Shown in pieces: positions 8,271-17,302 of a stretch of 64,000 bases of DNA. Both the position numbers and the translations under genes were made by a program. The stretch lies in NCBI GenBank assembly GCA_963791805.1, contig CAWBTU010000006.1, forward strand, positions 1,798,001 through 1,862,000, written 5' to 3'. Each line of letters starts with the position of its first letter. Positions within the stretch are counted from its first letter, which is position 1. Origin of the DNA: JACMJL01 sp963791805. GTDB taxonomy: Bacteria > Bacillota > Clostridia > Clostridiales > Clostridiaceae. The notes under the pieces are model-generated. The model saw only the letters and a program-made list of their open reading frames with translations, had not been told where the DNA came from and did not search any database.

Positions 8271-8418
8271 GTCTCTCTCTATATTTTGCTTTAGCCTTGC
8301 CATTGCTGAACCTCACCTTCATTAGAAACTAGTTCCTCAAAGATAGGTGTAAAATCAATATCGTTAATAGCTCCGTATTGGCTAATAAAATAACTTTTCA
8401 TATAGTCTTTATTGGCTG

Positions 8419-9288
8419 TTAAAAATATTTCTCTACTTCCCCTATTGATTCAATGTCAAATATTTCAGTAGCAATAACATCTATAGTATGCTCCGGAAGT
8501 GCCTTAATTTTTTCATGATAGTCTTTAGGAATTTCTTTGAATTTTTTTGTAATCAGCTTTATTAATATTTCTGCTTTTCCCTCAAGCTTTGCCCCATTAA
8601 TCATTGAAGTTTCATCTTTCAAAGCTTTCTCTCTAATCTCATATAATTCTTTAGTATCAACATCTTTATTCAAGTAGTCTAGAACATTAATTGCTTTTTT
8701 AATAGCTGGCTCTGCCATGGCGTATTCCTCCAATAACTCTTTATTCTCATACTTTAAAAACTGAACCCACATTTGCAGTGGATCTCTTTCTTCCTTTGTA
8801 GCTTTAGGAACTTTCAAGAGTTCAACGAAATGTATTTCTAAATCTTCATTAAGTATCTTTCCTGAACTATCTTCTCTTATATGAAATATCTTATGAAAAT
8901 CATCACCAACAATATAATTGAAATTAATTATGTTTATAGTAATAGTTTTCTTTAATTCTTTATAATCATGTCCAACGGCTAACTGTCCACTATATAATCT
9001 ACTCCAATAATATAAACTTCTCTTATCCATATTATATTTATTTGATAATTGTATTTCAATATTAATTAACTCACCAGTTACAGTCTTAGCTTTAACATCA
9101 AGGATTGAAGTCTTTTCTTCTAATAGCTCTCTTCTAAGGAATGGATTCAAAACTTCAATTTTATCAAGTTTATCCTTTTCTTCTAGCTTTAAAATAGAAT
9201 TAAGTAAGCTTAAAAGAATATCAGTATTATCTTCATTTCCAAAAATTAACTTAAAAATAAAATCCACTTTTGGATCAATTTCCGTCAT
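8419..9288 (-). CDS. Rpn-type PD-(D/E)XK nuclease/transposase, copy 1
   Basis: Recombination-promoting nuclease family protein (PDDEXK_2). The catalytic signature is visible as D64 (ILDVKAK) and E78-x-Q80 (NIEIQ), numbering from the start used here. I place the start at ATG 9286-9288: AGAAGGA lies six bases upstream, and the ATG at 9304-9306 overlaps a TATAAT -10 box. The first about 235 residues match copies 2 and 3 almost exactly, but after AKLEGK the tail changes to AEILIKLITKKFKEIP and ends EVEKYF, unlike the LDARNMYEDG-type tail of the others. Family members are cytoplasmic DNA endonucleases thought to aid RecA-independent DNA exchange. Confidence 0.85.
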   Translation of the reverse strand: MTEIDPKVDFIFKLIFGNEDNTDILLSLLNSILKLEEKDKLDKIEVLNPFLRRELLEEKTSILDVKAKTVTGELINIEIQLSNKYNMDKRSLYYWSRLYSGQLAVGHDYKELKKTITINIINFNYIVGDDFHKIFHIREDSSGKILNEDLEIHFVELLKVPKATKEERDPLQMWVQFLKYENKELLEEYAMAEPAIKKAINVLDYLNKDVDTKELYEIREKALKDETSMINGAKLEGKAEILIKLITKKFKEIPKDYHEKIKALPEHTIDVIATEIFDIESIGEVEKYF

Positions 9289-9383
9289 ACTTATTCCTTC
9301 TTTCATTATAGCATGAATCAGCCTAATATTTTACGTTTATAGTATTGACTAATTTCAGAAATATATGCAAACTTGTATTCTTG

Positions 9384-10211
9384 TTATTTCTGATGAGGAT
9401 TAAACACCTTAACATTTGAAAAATCAGCTTTTCTAAATTTCATAACACATAGGGTGAAGAACAATAGTCCCATTGCTAAGGTAATTATTAATCCCATATA
9501 TGGCATTATTATAAATCCATTTAAGTCGAAGGCTACTCCAGCTTTAACTAGTGCTTTAGAGGACATGCCTCCCATACTTAAAGTAATATATCTGAAGATG
9601 GCAGTTGTATAGGTTAAAGGATTTATATAAACTATTGGCAATAATACTTTTGGCATAGTAGTTGTTGGAATATAGGCTCCTGATAAAAAAGTAAAAGGTA
9701 TCATTACTACACTGACAAGGACTTGAAAGGTTGCAGAATTCTTTGCCAGTGTTGCTACATATAAACCTAAAGAACTAAAGGTAGCCCCTACTGCAATCAT
9801 TACTCCCAGCATCTCAAGAAATTGAAGTGCATCAATACTTAGTCCCATAAATAGTCCAATAACAATTGTGATAAGACTTTGAACTACAGAAATTACTGTT
9901 GAAGAGAGAACCTGTCCGATGGATATTTGCCATCTTGCTATAGGTGAAACTATAATCTCTTTCATAACACCTGAGGAAATATCTTCTAGTATACTGGTGG
10001 AGTTATTTAAAGCTGTTTGGAATACTGACATAATTATTACCCCTGCTATAAGGTAGTTAGTAGGATTAGATATTCCATTGGAATTGCCCTTCATTACAAA
10101 GGAAAATATAAATAACATAAAGACGGACATAAAAATTGAGGCGGCTAGTCTTAGTTTATCTCGGACAAAATTGGTCAAGTTACGTTTTAAAATTGCTATA
10201 ATTGATCTCAT
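9384..10211 (-). CDS. ABC-2 type transporter permease
   Basis: A 275-residue membrane subunit with six predicted helices and the ABC2_membrane pattern (for example AGVIIMSVFQTALNNS and MIPFTFLSGAYIPTTTMP). It pairs with the ATPase just upstream: the ATPase stop and this start share a base (TAATG), so translation is coupled. The two resemble DrrAB-type exporters of drugs, antibiotics or lipids. A divergent two-component system starts 180 bases beyond the ATPase and probably controls it. The last 34 bases of the gene are duplicated at 7766-7799. Substrate unknown. Confidence 0.9.
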   Translation of the reverse strand: MRSIIAILKRNLTNFVRDKLRLAASIFMSVFMLFIFSFVMKGNSNGISNPTNYLIAGVIIMSVFQTALNNSTSILEDISSGVMKEIIVSPIARWQISIGQVLSSTVISVVQSLITIVIGLFMGLSIDALQFLEMLGVMIAVGATFSSLGLYVATLAKNSATFQVLVSVVMIPFTFLSGAYIPTTTMPKVLLPIVYINPLTYTTAIFRYITLSMGGMSSKALVKAGVAFDLNGFIIMPYMGLIITLAMGLLFFTLCVMKFRKADFSNVKVFNPHQK

Positions 10212-11125
10212 TATGCTCGAATCTCCTTTCCTGTTATAGTTAAAAATACATCATTTAAAGTACCATCGCTAGTTTGGAAATCTTTAATGGAGGTTTTAAA
10301 GTCTGATACTAAATCTAAAACTACCTTTAATTCATTAGAATAAATTGTGAAAAGACCTTCAGTTAGTTTATACTTAATGGAATTTTGCTTAAGATGCTTT
10401 GTAAATTCTTCTTCGTTTGAAACTTTAATTTTTGTGATACTTTCTGTATATTGCTTTTTAAGATTGTAAGGTGTATCTATTGCAACTATTTTGCCGTGAT
10501 CCATAATTGCTACTTTGTCGCAGGCTTCTGCCTCATCCATATAGTGGGTAGTTAGGAATATTGTTATGTTATGTTCTTTCTGAAGCTTATAGATATAATC
10601 CCAAATATTAGCTCTGGTCTGAGGATCAAGTCCTGTGGTTGGTTCGTCTAAAAATAATACTTTAGGATAGTGTATAAGTCCTTTAGCAATTTCAACTCTT
10701 CTTTTCATACCACCAGAAAGACTATTAACCTGAGCTTTTCTCCAATCCTTAAGGTCTACTAGATCAAGTACAAAGTCCATTCTTTCCTTAATTTCATTTT
10801 TAGGGACTTTATAAAACTCGCAATGAAATTTAAGATTTTCTTCAATGCTTAATTTGCCATCTAGTGCGGAATCTTGAAAAACAATTCCTATATCACTTCT
10901 AACTTTGTCCTTATTCTGAGAAACCTCGTAACCATTAATCCATAGCTCTCCACTAGTTTTATTAATTATGGTACATAGAGTATTTATAGTAGTGCTTTTC
11001 CCTGCTCCATTAGGTCCAAGAAAAGCGAATACACTCCCCTCTTCTACTTCAAATGAAATATTATCTACTGCAACGAATTCTCCATATTTTTGTGTGAAGT
11101 TTTTCACTTCAATTATATTTGACAT
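10211..11125 (-). CDS. ABC transporter ATP-binding protein, DrrA-like
   Basis: A 304-residue nucleotide-binding subunit. Walker A GPNGAGKST, Q-loop DIGIVFQDS, signature LSGGMKRR, Walker B LFLDEPTTGLDP and switch histidine TTHYMDEAE are all present and in order. A C-terminal extension of about 85 residues follows the ATPase core, as in drug and bacteriocin self-resistance exporters (DrrA group). Start ATG has AAGGAGG. It is the first gene of a two-gene operon with the permease. It is divergent from a histidine kinase gene. Confidence 0.92.
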   Translation of the reverse strand: MSNIIEVKNFTQKYGEFVAVDNISFEVEEGSVFAFLGPNGAGKSTTINTLCTIINKTSGELWINGYEVSQNKDKVRSDIGIVFQDSALDGKLSIEENLKFHCEFYKVPKNEIKERMDFVLDLVDLKDWRKAQVNSLSGGMKRRVEIAKGLIHYPKVLFLDEPTTGLDPQTRANIWDYIYKLQKEHNITIFLTTHYMDEAEACDKVAIMDHGKIVAIDTPYNLKKQYTESITKIKVSNEEEFTKHLKQNSIKYKLTEGLFTIYSNELKVVLDLVSDFKTSIKDFQTSDGTLNDVFLTITGKEIRA

Positions 11126-11159
11126 ATTGTTTCCTCCTTAATTCTTTATATTCTTAGTA

Positions 11160-11300
11160 TAAATCAGGGTTTTAAAATGCCTTTAAAGGAATTATAAAGA
11201 TTTTATAAAGAAATTAAAGAAAATTAATAAATACTTTAAAGAAACTTTAAAACTATAATATAAAATAGCTATAATGAGATTAGAACAAAGGAAGGAAGTT
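11160..11300. promoter_or_regulatory. Divergent promoter region with direct repeats
   Basis: Between the ABC operon and the divergent kinase gene are several repeats of the type CTTTAAAG/TTATAAAGA/TTAAAGAAA at roughly helical spacing (11171-11250) followed by TATAAT on the plus strand near 11252. OmpR-family regulators bind tandem direct repeats, so this may be the operator of the response regulator at 12483-13184. Inference only. Confidence 0.35.
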
Positions 11301-11308
11301 GAAGTATA

Positions 11309-12481
11309 ATGAAAAACTTTAAATATAGTATTATAGACTTTTTTAGACGCAAGAAAAAGAAACATGAAGAAGCATACATTGAACACATTGCCTTTCATAA
11401 AAAAATGAATGAATTTTATAAAGAAAATGATGAATTTAAAAGGTATACTAGACATGTAAGATACTCACGTCCTATAATTATTATTTTCAATATTATAATC
11501 TGGGTTTTAATTTTTAAGTTTTTTGGCATGAAATATTTGAGTATAATTTTTGCGATTATAATTAGTGCGGGCGGTATTTTAGAATTTCTATTTCTTATAA
11601 CCCTTGAAAAAAGAGTATTTAAACCTATCAATGAGTTAATAAAAGGTGTTGAGGAAATCGCCAATGGAAATTATGAAGTAAAGGTAGAATATGAAGCAAG
11701 AAATGAAGTCAGCATGTTAGCAACCGCCTTCAACGATATGGCAGAAAAGCTTTATAAAGCAGAACTTTTAAAGACAGAATATGAGGATAATAGAAAAGCT
11801 TTAGTAGCTAATATATCCCATGATCTTAAAACTCCTATAACCTCTATTCAAGGTTATGTAGAAGTATTAATGCAAACTGAGAATATACCAGAAGAAACCA
11901 TGAAGAAGTATCACCAAACTATTTATAGTAATGCTACTTATGTAAATAAACTTATAGATGATTTATTCTTATTTTCTAAACTGGATATGGAAAAACTAGA
12001 TTTTCAGTTTGAAAAGCTTAATGTAAAAGCATTTATGGATGATATAATGCAGGAATTTGAATTTGAACTTGAAAATAGAAATGTTGTATTTCAGTATGAA
12101 TGTAGCCTTAAAGATACCTACTACTTTAATATAGACAGAAACAGAATGTATCAAGTGCTAAAAAACATCATAGGAAATGCTGTTAAATATGGAGATAAAG
12201 ATGATTTGCTGCTAAAAGTAAAAGTACTTATTGAAGGTGAAAATGCATGTATATCTATTGAAGATAATGGCCCAGGCATAGCTGAAGATAAACTTTCACA
12301 TATATTTGATAGATTTTATAGAGTAGACTCTGCTAGAACAAAAGATTTGATTAGCACAGGCCTCGGTTTGTCTATTGCAAAAGAGCTAGTTGAAGCTCAC
12401 GGCGGAATTATTAAAGTTACAAGTGAAGAAAATAGTGGCACCTGCTTCACTATTCTACTTAACGCAGAAAGGAGTTTATAA
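11309..12481 (+). CDS. Sensor histidine kinase
   Basis: A 390-residue membrane kinase. A charged cytoplasmic N-terminus of about 50 residues precedes two closely spaced transmembrane helices (about 53-70 and 75-95) with almost no outside loop, then HAMP (about 96-150), the phospho-accepting NISHDLKTPITS and the ATP-binding N box IIGNAVKYGD, G1 EDNGPGIAED and G2 STGLGLSIAKEL. The lack of an external domain is typical of intramembrane-sensing kinases that watch cell-envelope or transporter state. The response regulator gene starts two bases after the stop. It faces the ABC exporter operon. Confidence 0.92.
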   Translation: MKNFKYSIIDFFRRKKKKHEEAYIEHIAFHKKMNEFYKENDEFKRYTRHVRYSRPIIIIFNIIIWVLIFKFFGMKYLSIIFAIIISAGGILEFLFLITLEKRVFKPINELIKGVEEIANGNYEVKVEYEARNEVSMLATAFNDMAEKLYKAELLKTEYEDNRKALVANISHDLKTPITSIQGYVEVLMQTENIPEETMKKYHQTIYSNATYVNKLIDDLFLFSKLDMEKLDFQFEKLNVKAFMDDIMQEFEFELENRNVVFQYECSLKDTYYFNIDRNRMYQVLKNIIGNAVKYGDKDDLLLKVKVLIEGENACISIEDNGPGIAEDKLSHIFDRFYRVDSARTKDLISTGLGLSIAKELVEAHGGIIKVTSEENSGTCFTILLNAERSL

Positions 12482-12482
12482 T

Positions 12483-13184
12483 ATGAAACATATTTTAATA
12501 ATAGAAGACGATCTAAACATTGCGGAATTAGAAAGAGATTTCCTTCAACTAAATGGTTATGTATCAGATATTGCTGAGGACGGTGAAGAAGGACTAAGAA
12601 AAGCCCTAACTGGGATTTATGATGTTATTATTGTAGACTTAATGCTACCAAAAATAAATGGCAATGAAATTATTAAAGAAGTTAGAAAAAAATTCGAGAT
12701 CCCTATTATTGTGGTCTCAGCAAAAACGGAAGATATAGATAAAATCAGAGGCCTAGACTATGGTGCAGATGATTATTTAACAAAACCCTTTAGCCCAGCG
12801 GAACTAGCTGCAAGAATTAAATCTCACATTAATAGGTATGAAAGACTTAAAGGCAATATTAAAACTCCTCAAGACATACTTACCCGAGGAGGCCTTGAGA
12901 TATACACCTCTTCACATAGGGTTTTAGTTAATGGAGAAGAAGTGCAATTGACTTCTAAAGAGTATTCTATTCTTGTGTTTTTAGCTGAAAATCCTAATAT
13001 TGTGTTTACTAAAGAGCAGATATTTGAAAGAATTTGGGGAGATGAAGCGTACTCTGACACTGCAACAGTGCCTGTTCATATTCAGAAAATCAGAAGAAAA
13101 ATCGAAAAAGAGCCATCAAATCCTGAATATATAGAGACACTTTGGGGTACGGGGTATAGATTTAAGTATATTGTTCTGCGCTAA
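12483..13184 (+). CDS. OmpR-family response regulator
   Basis: A 233-residue DNA-binding response regulator. Receiver domain: acidic pair EDD at the start, phospho-acceptor aspartate in IIVDLMLPK, conserved threonine/serine VVSAKTED and lysine LTKPFSPAEL. The C-terminal winged helix ends in the typical GTGYRF. I use ATG 12483, with AAAGGAG nine bases upstream overlapping the kinase stop codon; longer in-frame starts would lie inside the kinase gene. It forms the partner of the kinase at 11309-12481 and likely regulates the divergent ABC exporter. Confidence 0.93.
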   Translation: MKHILIIEDDLNIAELERDFLQLNGYVSDIAEDGEEGLRKALTGIYDVIIVDLMLPKINGNEIIKEVRKKFEIPIIVVSAKTEDIDKIRGLDYGADDYLTKPFSPAELAARIKSHINRYERLKGNIKTPQDILTRGGLEIYTSSHRVLVNGEEVQLTSKEYSILVFLAENPNIVFTKEQIFERIWGDEAYSDTATVPVHIQKIRRKIEKEPSNPEYIETLWGTGYRFKYIVLR

Positions 13185-13237
13185 ACAAGATTCCTTACCA
13201 CCCATACAGCGAGTATTAATTAGTAATATAAAAAATC

Positions 13238-13276
13238 GTGCCAGATTCTTGTACTACGCTTACAGATATCTGGCAC
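13238..13276 (-). terminator. Terminator after Rpn copy 2
   Basis: GTGCCAGAT (13238-13246) pairs with ATCTGGCAC (13268-13276); on the minus strand it is followed by GATTTTTTATA. It lies about 100 bases past the stop of the Rpn gene 13380-14228 and also stands at the end of the plus-strand two-component genes. Confidence 0.65.
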
Positions 13277-13379
13277 ACTAAAATTAATTTCCCTTAGTTC
13301 CCTATGAAAGGAAGTGTATCTTGCGAAGACCTTGCGCTTACAAGGTTCTGAATCTTTTGGTAGAAAGTACTTTATACTT

Positions 13380-14228
13380 TTATATTTGCTTTTTGTCCAT
13401 TAAGTTTATAATTTTATCCATTTCTTCATCATTAATTCCAGTATATTTTTTAATTTTTTCTATAGGCATCCCATCTTCATACATATTTCTCGCAGCTTCA
13501 AGCGTTCCTTCAAGTTTACCTTCAAGCTTTGCCCCATTAATCATTGAAGTTTCATCCTTCAAAGCTTTCTCTCTAATCTCATATAATTCTTTAGTATCAA
13601 CATCTTTATTCAAGTAGTCTAAAACATTAATTGCCTTTTTAATAGCTGGCTCTGCCATGGCGTATTCCTCCAATAACTCTTTATTCTCATACTTTAAAAA
13701 CTGAACCCACATTTGCAGTGGATCTCTTTCTTCCTTTGTAGCTTTAGGAACTTTTAATAATTCAACGAAATGTATTTCAAGATCATCATTAAGTATCTTC
13801 TCAGAACTGTCTTCTCTTATATGAAATATCTTATGAAAATTATCACCATCAATATAGTTGAAATTAATTATGTTTATAGTAATAGTTTTCTTTAATTCTT
13901 TATAATCATGTCCAGCACCTAACTGTCCACTATACAATTTACTCCAATAATATAAACTTCTCTTATCCATATTATATTTATTTGATAGTTGTATTTCAAT
14001 ATTAATTAACTCACCAGTTACAGTCTTAGCCTTAACATCAAGGATTGAAGTCTTTTCTTCTAATAGCTCTCTTCTAAGGAACGGATTCAAAACTTCTATT
14101 TTATCAAGTTTATCCTTTTCTTCTAGCTTTAAAATAGAATTAAGTAAGCTTAAAAGAATATCAGTATTTTCTTCATTTCCAAAAATTAGCTTAAAAATGA
14201 AATCCACTTTAGGATCAATTTCAGTCAT
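13380..14228 (-). CDS. Rpn-type PD-(D/E)XK nuclease/transposase, copy 2
   Basis: Second full copy of the family. Catalytic aspartate in ILDVKAK and E-x-Q in NIEIQ are intact. The start at 14228 has AGAAGGA upstream. The tail is KLEGKLEGTLEAARNMYEDG, ending MDKKQI: two KLEG units, against one in the fragment at 7907 and three or more related units in copy 3. The N-terminal 230 residues are nearly identical to copies 1 and 3, which points to recent duplication or gene conversion. Flanks on both sides are also shared with copy 3. Confidence 0.87.
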   Translation of the reverse strand: MTEIDPKVDFIFKLIFGNEENTDILLSLLNSILKLEEKDKLDKIEVLNPFLRRELLEEKTSILDVKAKTVTGELINIEIQLSNKYNMDKRSLYYWSKLYSGQLGAGHDYKELKKTITINIINFNYIDGDNFHKIFHIREDSSEKILNDDLEIHFVELLKVPKATKEERDPLQMWVQFLKYENKELLEEYAMAEPAIKKAINVLDYLNKDVDTKELYEIREKALKDETSMINGAKLEGKLEGTLEAARNMYEDGMPIEKIKKYTGINDEEMDKIINLMDKKQI

Positions 14229-14500
14229 ACTTATTCCTTCTTTCATTATATCATGAATTAGCCTAATATTTTTACGTTTATAGTATTGACTAATTTCGGA
14301 AATATATGCAAACTTGTATTCTTGTTATTTCTTTTTAAATAAAAAACTAGAGCAATTTAACTCTAGTAATTTAAATTTAATTCAAAATATATTATCTAAT
14401 ATAACAAAAGGATTCTCTTCATCATATTTTACAAACTATACATTTGAATAAACCAACCACAGTATATGGTTAACTTTTACATATGTGAAAAAATTAGCAC
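14229..14500. repeat. Shared upstream flank of Rpn copies 2 and 3
   Basis: About 270 bases upstream of copy 2 match those upstream of copy 3 (18164-18435) with small differences: the leader with TAGTATTGACTAATTTCGG, the CTAGAG hairpin, and a downstream block with AAAGGATTC and CATCATATTTTACAAACTAT. Copy 1 shares only the first about 95 bases, up to CTTGTTATTTC. The duplicated unit therefore includes DNA beyond the gene. The remaining stretch to 14628 holds no gene. Confidence 0.75.
14346..14367 (-). terminator. Terminator of the GGDEF/HD-GYP gene
   Basis: ACTAGAG (14346-14352) pairs with CTCTAGT (14361-14367); on the minus strand a run of T follows. It lies 260 bases past the stop at 14629. 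The same hairpin with a different loop occurs at 18282-18303. Confidence 0.6.
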
Positions 14501-14628
14501 CCCAGCAGGATGTGCGAAACTCAAACTTTGCAAAATACAACATATACTGTCTGAAATAAGTTTTGTCTACTATATATTGTGGTAATGAAATTGTGAAAAT
14601 GATTTTTCGCACAGCCTGCCATGGGTCG

Positions 14629-16911
14629 TTATTTAAGGATAGTTTGTAAAATATCTACAATCCTAGGGTCAAATTGCTTACCAGACTCAGCTTTTATTTC
14701 ATTTAGGGCATCTTCCATGCTCCTAGAACTTTGGTAAGGCCAATCACTTGTCATGAAAATGTAGGCCTCAGAAATTGCAATAATTCTCGCCGCTAAAGGA
14801 ATAGCTTCACCCTTGAGACCAGCGGGATAACCTAACCCATCGAAACGCTCATGATGAGCAAAAACGAATTCTGCCAAACCTGCATACTCGTTGATTGAAC
14901 TAAGAATCTTATACCCTTTCTCGGCATGTCTTTTGATTTCTTGACGCTCCTCAGGGCTTAAGGGCTGAGTTTTCTCTAATGTTGACTCTTTAATAGTTAT
15001 CTTGCCAATATCATGAAAAAAACTTGCAATCTGTAGCTCATTAATCCGTTCAGAACTAAGATTAAGAACTTTCCCTATCTTAACACTTAGCTCACTTACC
15101 AGTTCAGCATGCTTCTCTTCTCTAGGGTTATTGCCATAGAAGGTACTCTTGATGGTGTTAAGGATATTCTCTCGAGTACATCCGCTCTCTGACAATTTAT
15201 GTTCATACATTCTTTGATCTGCTTCTTTTAAAACCTCGGAAATCGCCTTGTCAGATTTATATTTTGTAGCCAAGCCAAAGGAAACTGACACGTTGACAGC
15301 TCCTACCTTTTCGTTGTTCATTGCCTGACAAATACGCTGAATAAATTTTTCTCCTTGCTGCTCATCGGTTCTTTTTAATAGGATTGCAAACTCATCTCCA
15401 CCTGTTCGAACCGCAATATCCCCTTCTCTACATACACTGTGTATGATTTCTGCCGTTCGCTTCAAAAGCAGGTCACCATTTCCATGCCCAAACACATTAT
15501 TTGTGAGCTTCAGTCCGTTGACATCAGCTGCTACAATTGTTAGAGGCAGGTTATTTTTGTTGTCGATACGTTGCAGTTCTTCTTCAAAAAATCTTCTGTT
15601 ATTAAGCCCAGTTACGCTATCATAGTAACCCAATTGGACAAGGTTTACTGCTTGACTTAGATCTTGATTGAGTTTTTTTATTTTGTCCGCAAGGGCTATT
15701 GAAAGTAAAACAGCTTCAATACCAGTGGCAATTTGAAAACTGTAGAAGTTTAGGAATTTGTATGGTAGTATTGCAAGAAACGTCAAAGTATATACAAAAA
15801 TTCCTATTAGTACAACATAAGAAGAAATAATATAGAATAAAGCATTCTTATGACCTCTCTTAGCAGCCAAAGTTCCTGCTATTAAAAGTGAAATCGGAAC
15901 AATAAGCCCTAAAATGGTGGAATATCTATTCATAATCCTATAATCAAAAATTAATACACCAACAGATAATCCCAGTGATGCAATAATTATTAAGTTTAAA
16001 AGTTTATGTAGTCTTAGCATCAGTTTCTTTGTGTTAAGGAAAGACTGAGCGTAAAGAATATTAAAACATGAGGCTATACCTAGAAAAATTAAGGAAATAT
16101 AGGGCGAAACAATTGGATATTTTCGAAAAAAGAATTCTGTTGTCAAGCGATTCATCGCAAGGAAATAAATTACAATGTTAAGTAGATACATCAAATAGTA
16201 CACATAAGTCTTGTCTTTTACGGATATACAGATAAATAAATTGTATAAAAACAGACCTAACACCAAACCGTAGAATAAGCCTAAGAGTATAAGCTTATAA
16301 TCAAGAATGTGTCTGAACTCATCTTCCTTGATAATTCGTAGTGGTATAAAAAGTGGTGATTTAGATTCTACGCGTAAATAAAAAGTGGTTGGCTCAGATA
16401 TGGACTCAGGTAAATTGAAAACCACATTTCGGTAAACAAACTCATCATGATCCAGTTTTTTAAGACCTCCACCGGATTGTACTTTCCACTCTTTTTTCCC
16501 GCTTGCTCCAACTGTCTCCAAAGAACTAGTGTAAAAATCTGCATAGTAAACATATTGTGCATCTAAATCAAGTAGAAAGGGATTTGAGTTCACCTCTTCT
16601 CTACCTTTATTCTGCTGTTCACTTTTCATTATTGTAAACTTTAACCAAAAGGCTGAATTGCTGATTCCAAGATTTATGGTGTCTTTTTTATGCTTTTTAA
16701 ACTGGTTCTCATAAGAAGCTGAACTTACATCCTCAATACTGAGTTTTCCTGTCTTATCCTCTAAAATCTCTACATAACTACCTAATGGTAAATTTTGCGT
16801 TTTATTATCTATCTTAATTACCTCTGCCGCCATAACTTGTTGATGGCTAGCTGAAGCAAATAGGTACAATAAGACCGTCATTATGCATATTACCAAAACA
16901 GAACGTCTCAT
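14629..16911 (-). CDS. 7TMR-DISM membrane GGDEF/HD-GYP protein
   Basis: A 760-residue c-di-GMP signalling protein. Order: signal peptide (1-28), external 7TMR-DISMED2-like beta domain (about 35-195), seven transmembrane helices (about 205-410), GGDEF domain (about 430-585) and HD-GYP domain (about 590-758). The cyclase site is complete (RTGGDEFAILL; DVNGLKLTN), so it should make c-di-GMP. The HD-GYP part keeps HDIGK and HHERFDGLGYP but has ISEAYIFM where ADAYDAM is usual, so a metal-ligand aspartate is replaced by glutamate and its phosphodiesterase activity is doubtful. It stands alone between two Rpn copies. Confidence 0.9.
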   Translation of the reverse strand: MRRSVLVICIMTVLLYLFASASHQQVMAAEVIKIDNKTQNLPLGSYVEILEDKTGKLSIEDVSSASYENQFKKHKKDTINLGISNSAFWLKFTIMKSEQQNKGREEVNSNPFLLDLDAQYVYYADFYTSSLETVGASGKKEWKVQSGGGLKKLDHDEFVYRNVVFNLPESISEPTTFYLRVESKSPLFIPLRIIKEDEFRHILDYKLILLGLFYGLVLGLFLYNLFICISVKDKTYVYYLMYLLNIVIYFLAMNRLTTEFFFRKYPIVSPYISLIFLGIASCFNILYAQSFLNTKKLMLRLHKLLNLIIIASLGLSVGVLIFDYRIMNRYSTILGLIVPISLLIAGTLAAKRGHKNALFYIISSYVVLIGIFVYTLTFLAILPYKFLNFYSFQIATGIEAVLLSIALADKIKKLNQDLSQAVNLVQLGYYDSVTGLNNRRFFEEELQRIDNKNNLPLTIVAADVNGLKLTNNVFGHGNGDLLLKRTAEIIHSVCREGDIAVRTGGDEFAILLKRTDEQQGEKFIQRICQAMNNEKVGAVNVSVSFGLATKYKSDKAISEVLKEADQRMYEHKLSESGCTRENILNTIKSTFYGNNPREEKHAELVSELSVKIGKVLNLSSERINELQIASFFHDIGKITIKESTLEKTQPLSPEERQEIKRHAEKGYKILSSINEYAGLAEFVFAHHERFDGLGYPAGLKGEAIPLAARIIAISEAYIFMTSDWPYQSSRSMEDALNEIKAESGKQFDPRIVDILQTILK

Positions 16912-17302
16912 CTCTTAAATCCCCTAACCTTATTTATATTCATGTCAAAACCATCAATATTGTTAATCCTAGTCTAATTCCTTTATTTGTATTAAATCTT
17001 AGCTAAGGATTGGTTAATTAATTATCATACATCTTACATATCGTATGATAATTATCTTTCCTTAACTTTATTTCCAAATTAAACTGCATTAGCTTCAATC
17101 ATTTGCTTAAATTTCCATATACTATACTAGCACTTATAAAGCTCATTATTTCCCTCTATTTGGTTAATGTGTATCATCTCATAAAAAAAAGACTGATATT
17201 TCTATCAATCTTATTATTAATTTCCGCTTGTATCTCAATTGCTAATTAAAGCCTTTCCCACCACTTCGAACAAGGTTCTGAATCTTTTGGTGGAAAGTAC
17301 TT
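16912..17302. other. Intergenic stretch with repeat fragments
   Basis: No gene is supported here. It holds a 24-base block at 17061-17084, beginning CTTAACTTTATTTCC, that recurs exactly at 39704-39727, and a hairpin (17191-17210) that recurs at 39748-39767. A short minus-strand frame near 17080-17105 (KFKQMIEANAV and stop) may be the tail of a lost gene. Confidence 0.5.
17191..17210 (-). terminator. Terminator after Rpn copy 3
   Basis: GACTGATA pairs with TATCAATC (one G-U) around a short loop and is followed on the minus strand by eight T. Located about 95 bases past the stop of the Rpn gene at 17303. The same element, with the same sequence, lies at 39748-39767 after the carbonic anhydrase-like gene. 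Confidence 0.65.

Noticed and set aside
8221..8418. Independent genes from small frames between Rpn copies
   Set aside because: Short broken frames without ribosome sites, best read as remnants of recombination.
11192..11455. Hydrophobic minus-strand frame overlapping the kinase start
   Set aside because: It is antisense to the start of the sensor kinase, has low-complexity Phe/Ile composition and no ribosome site.
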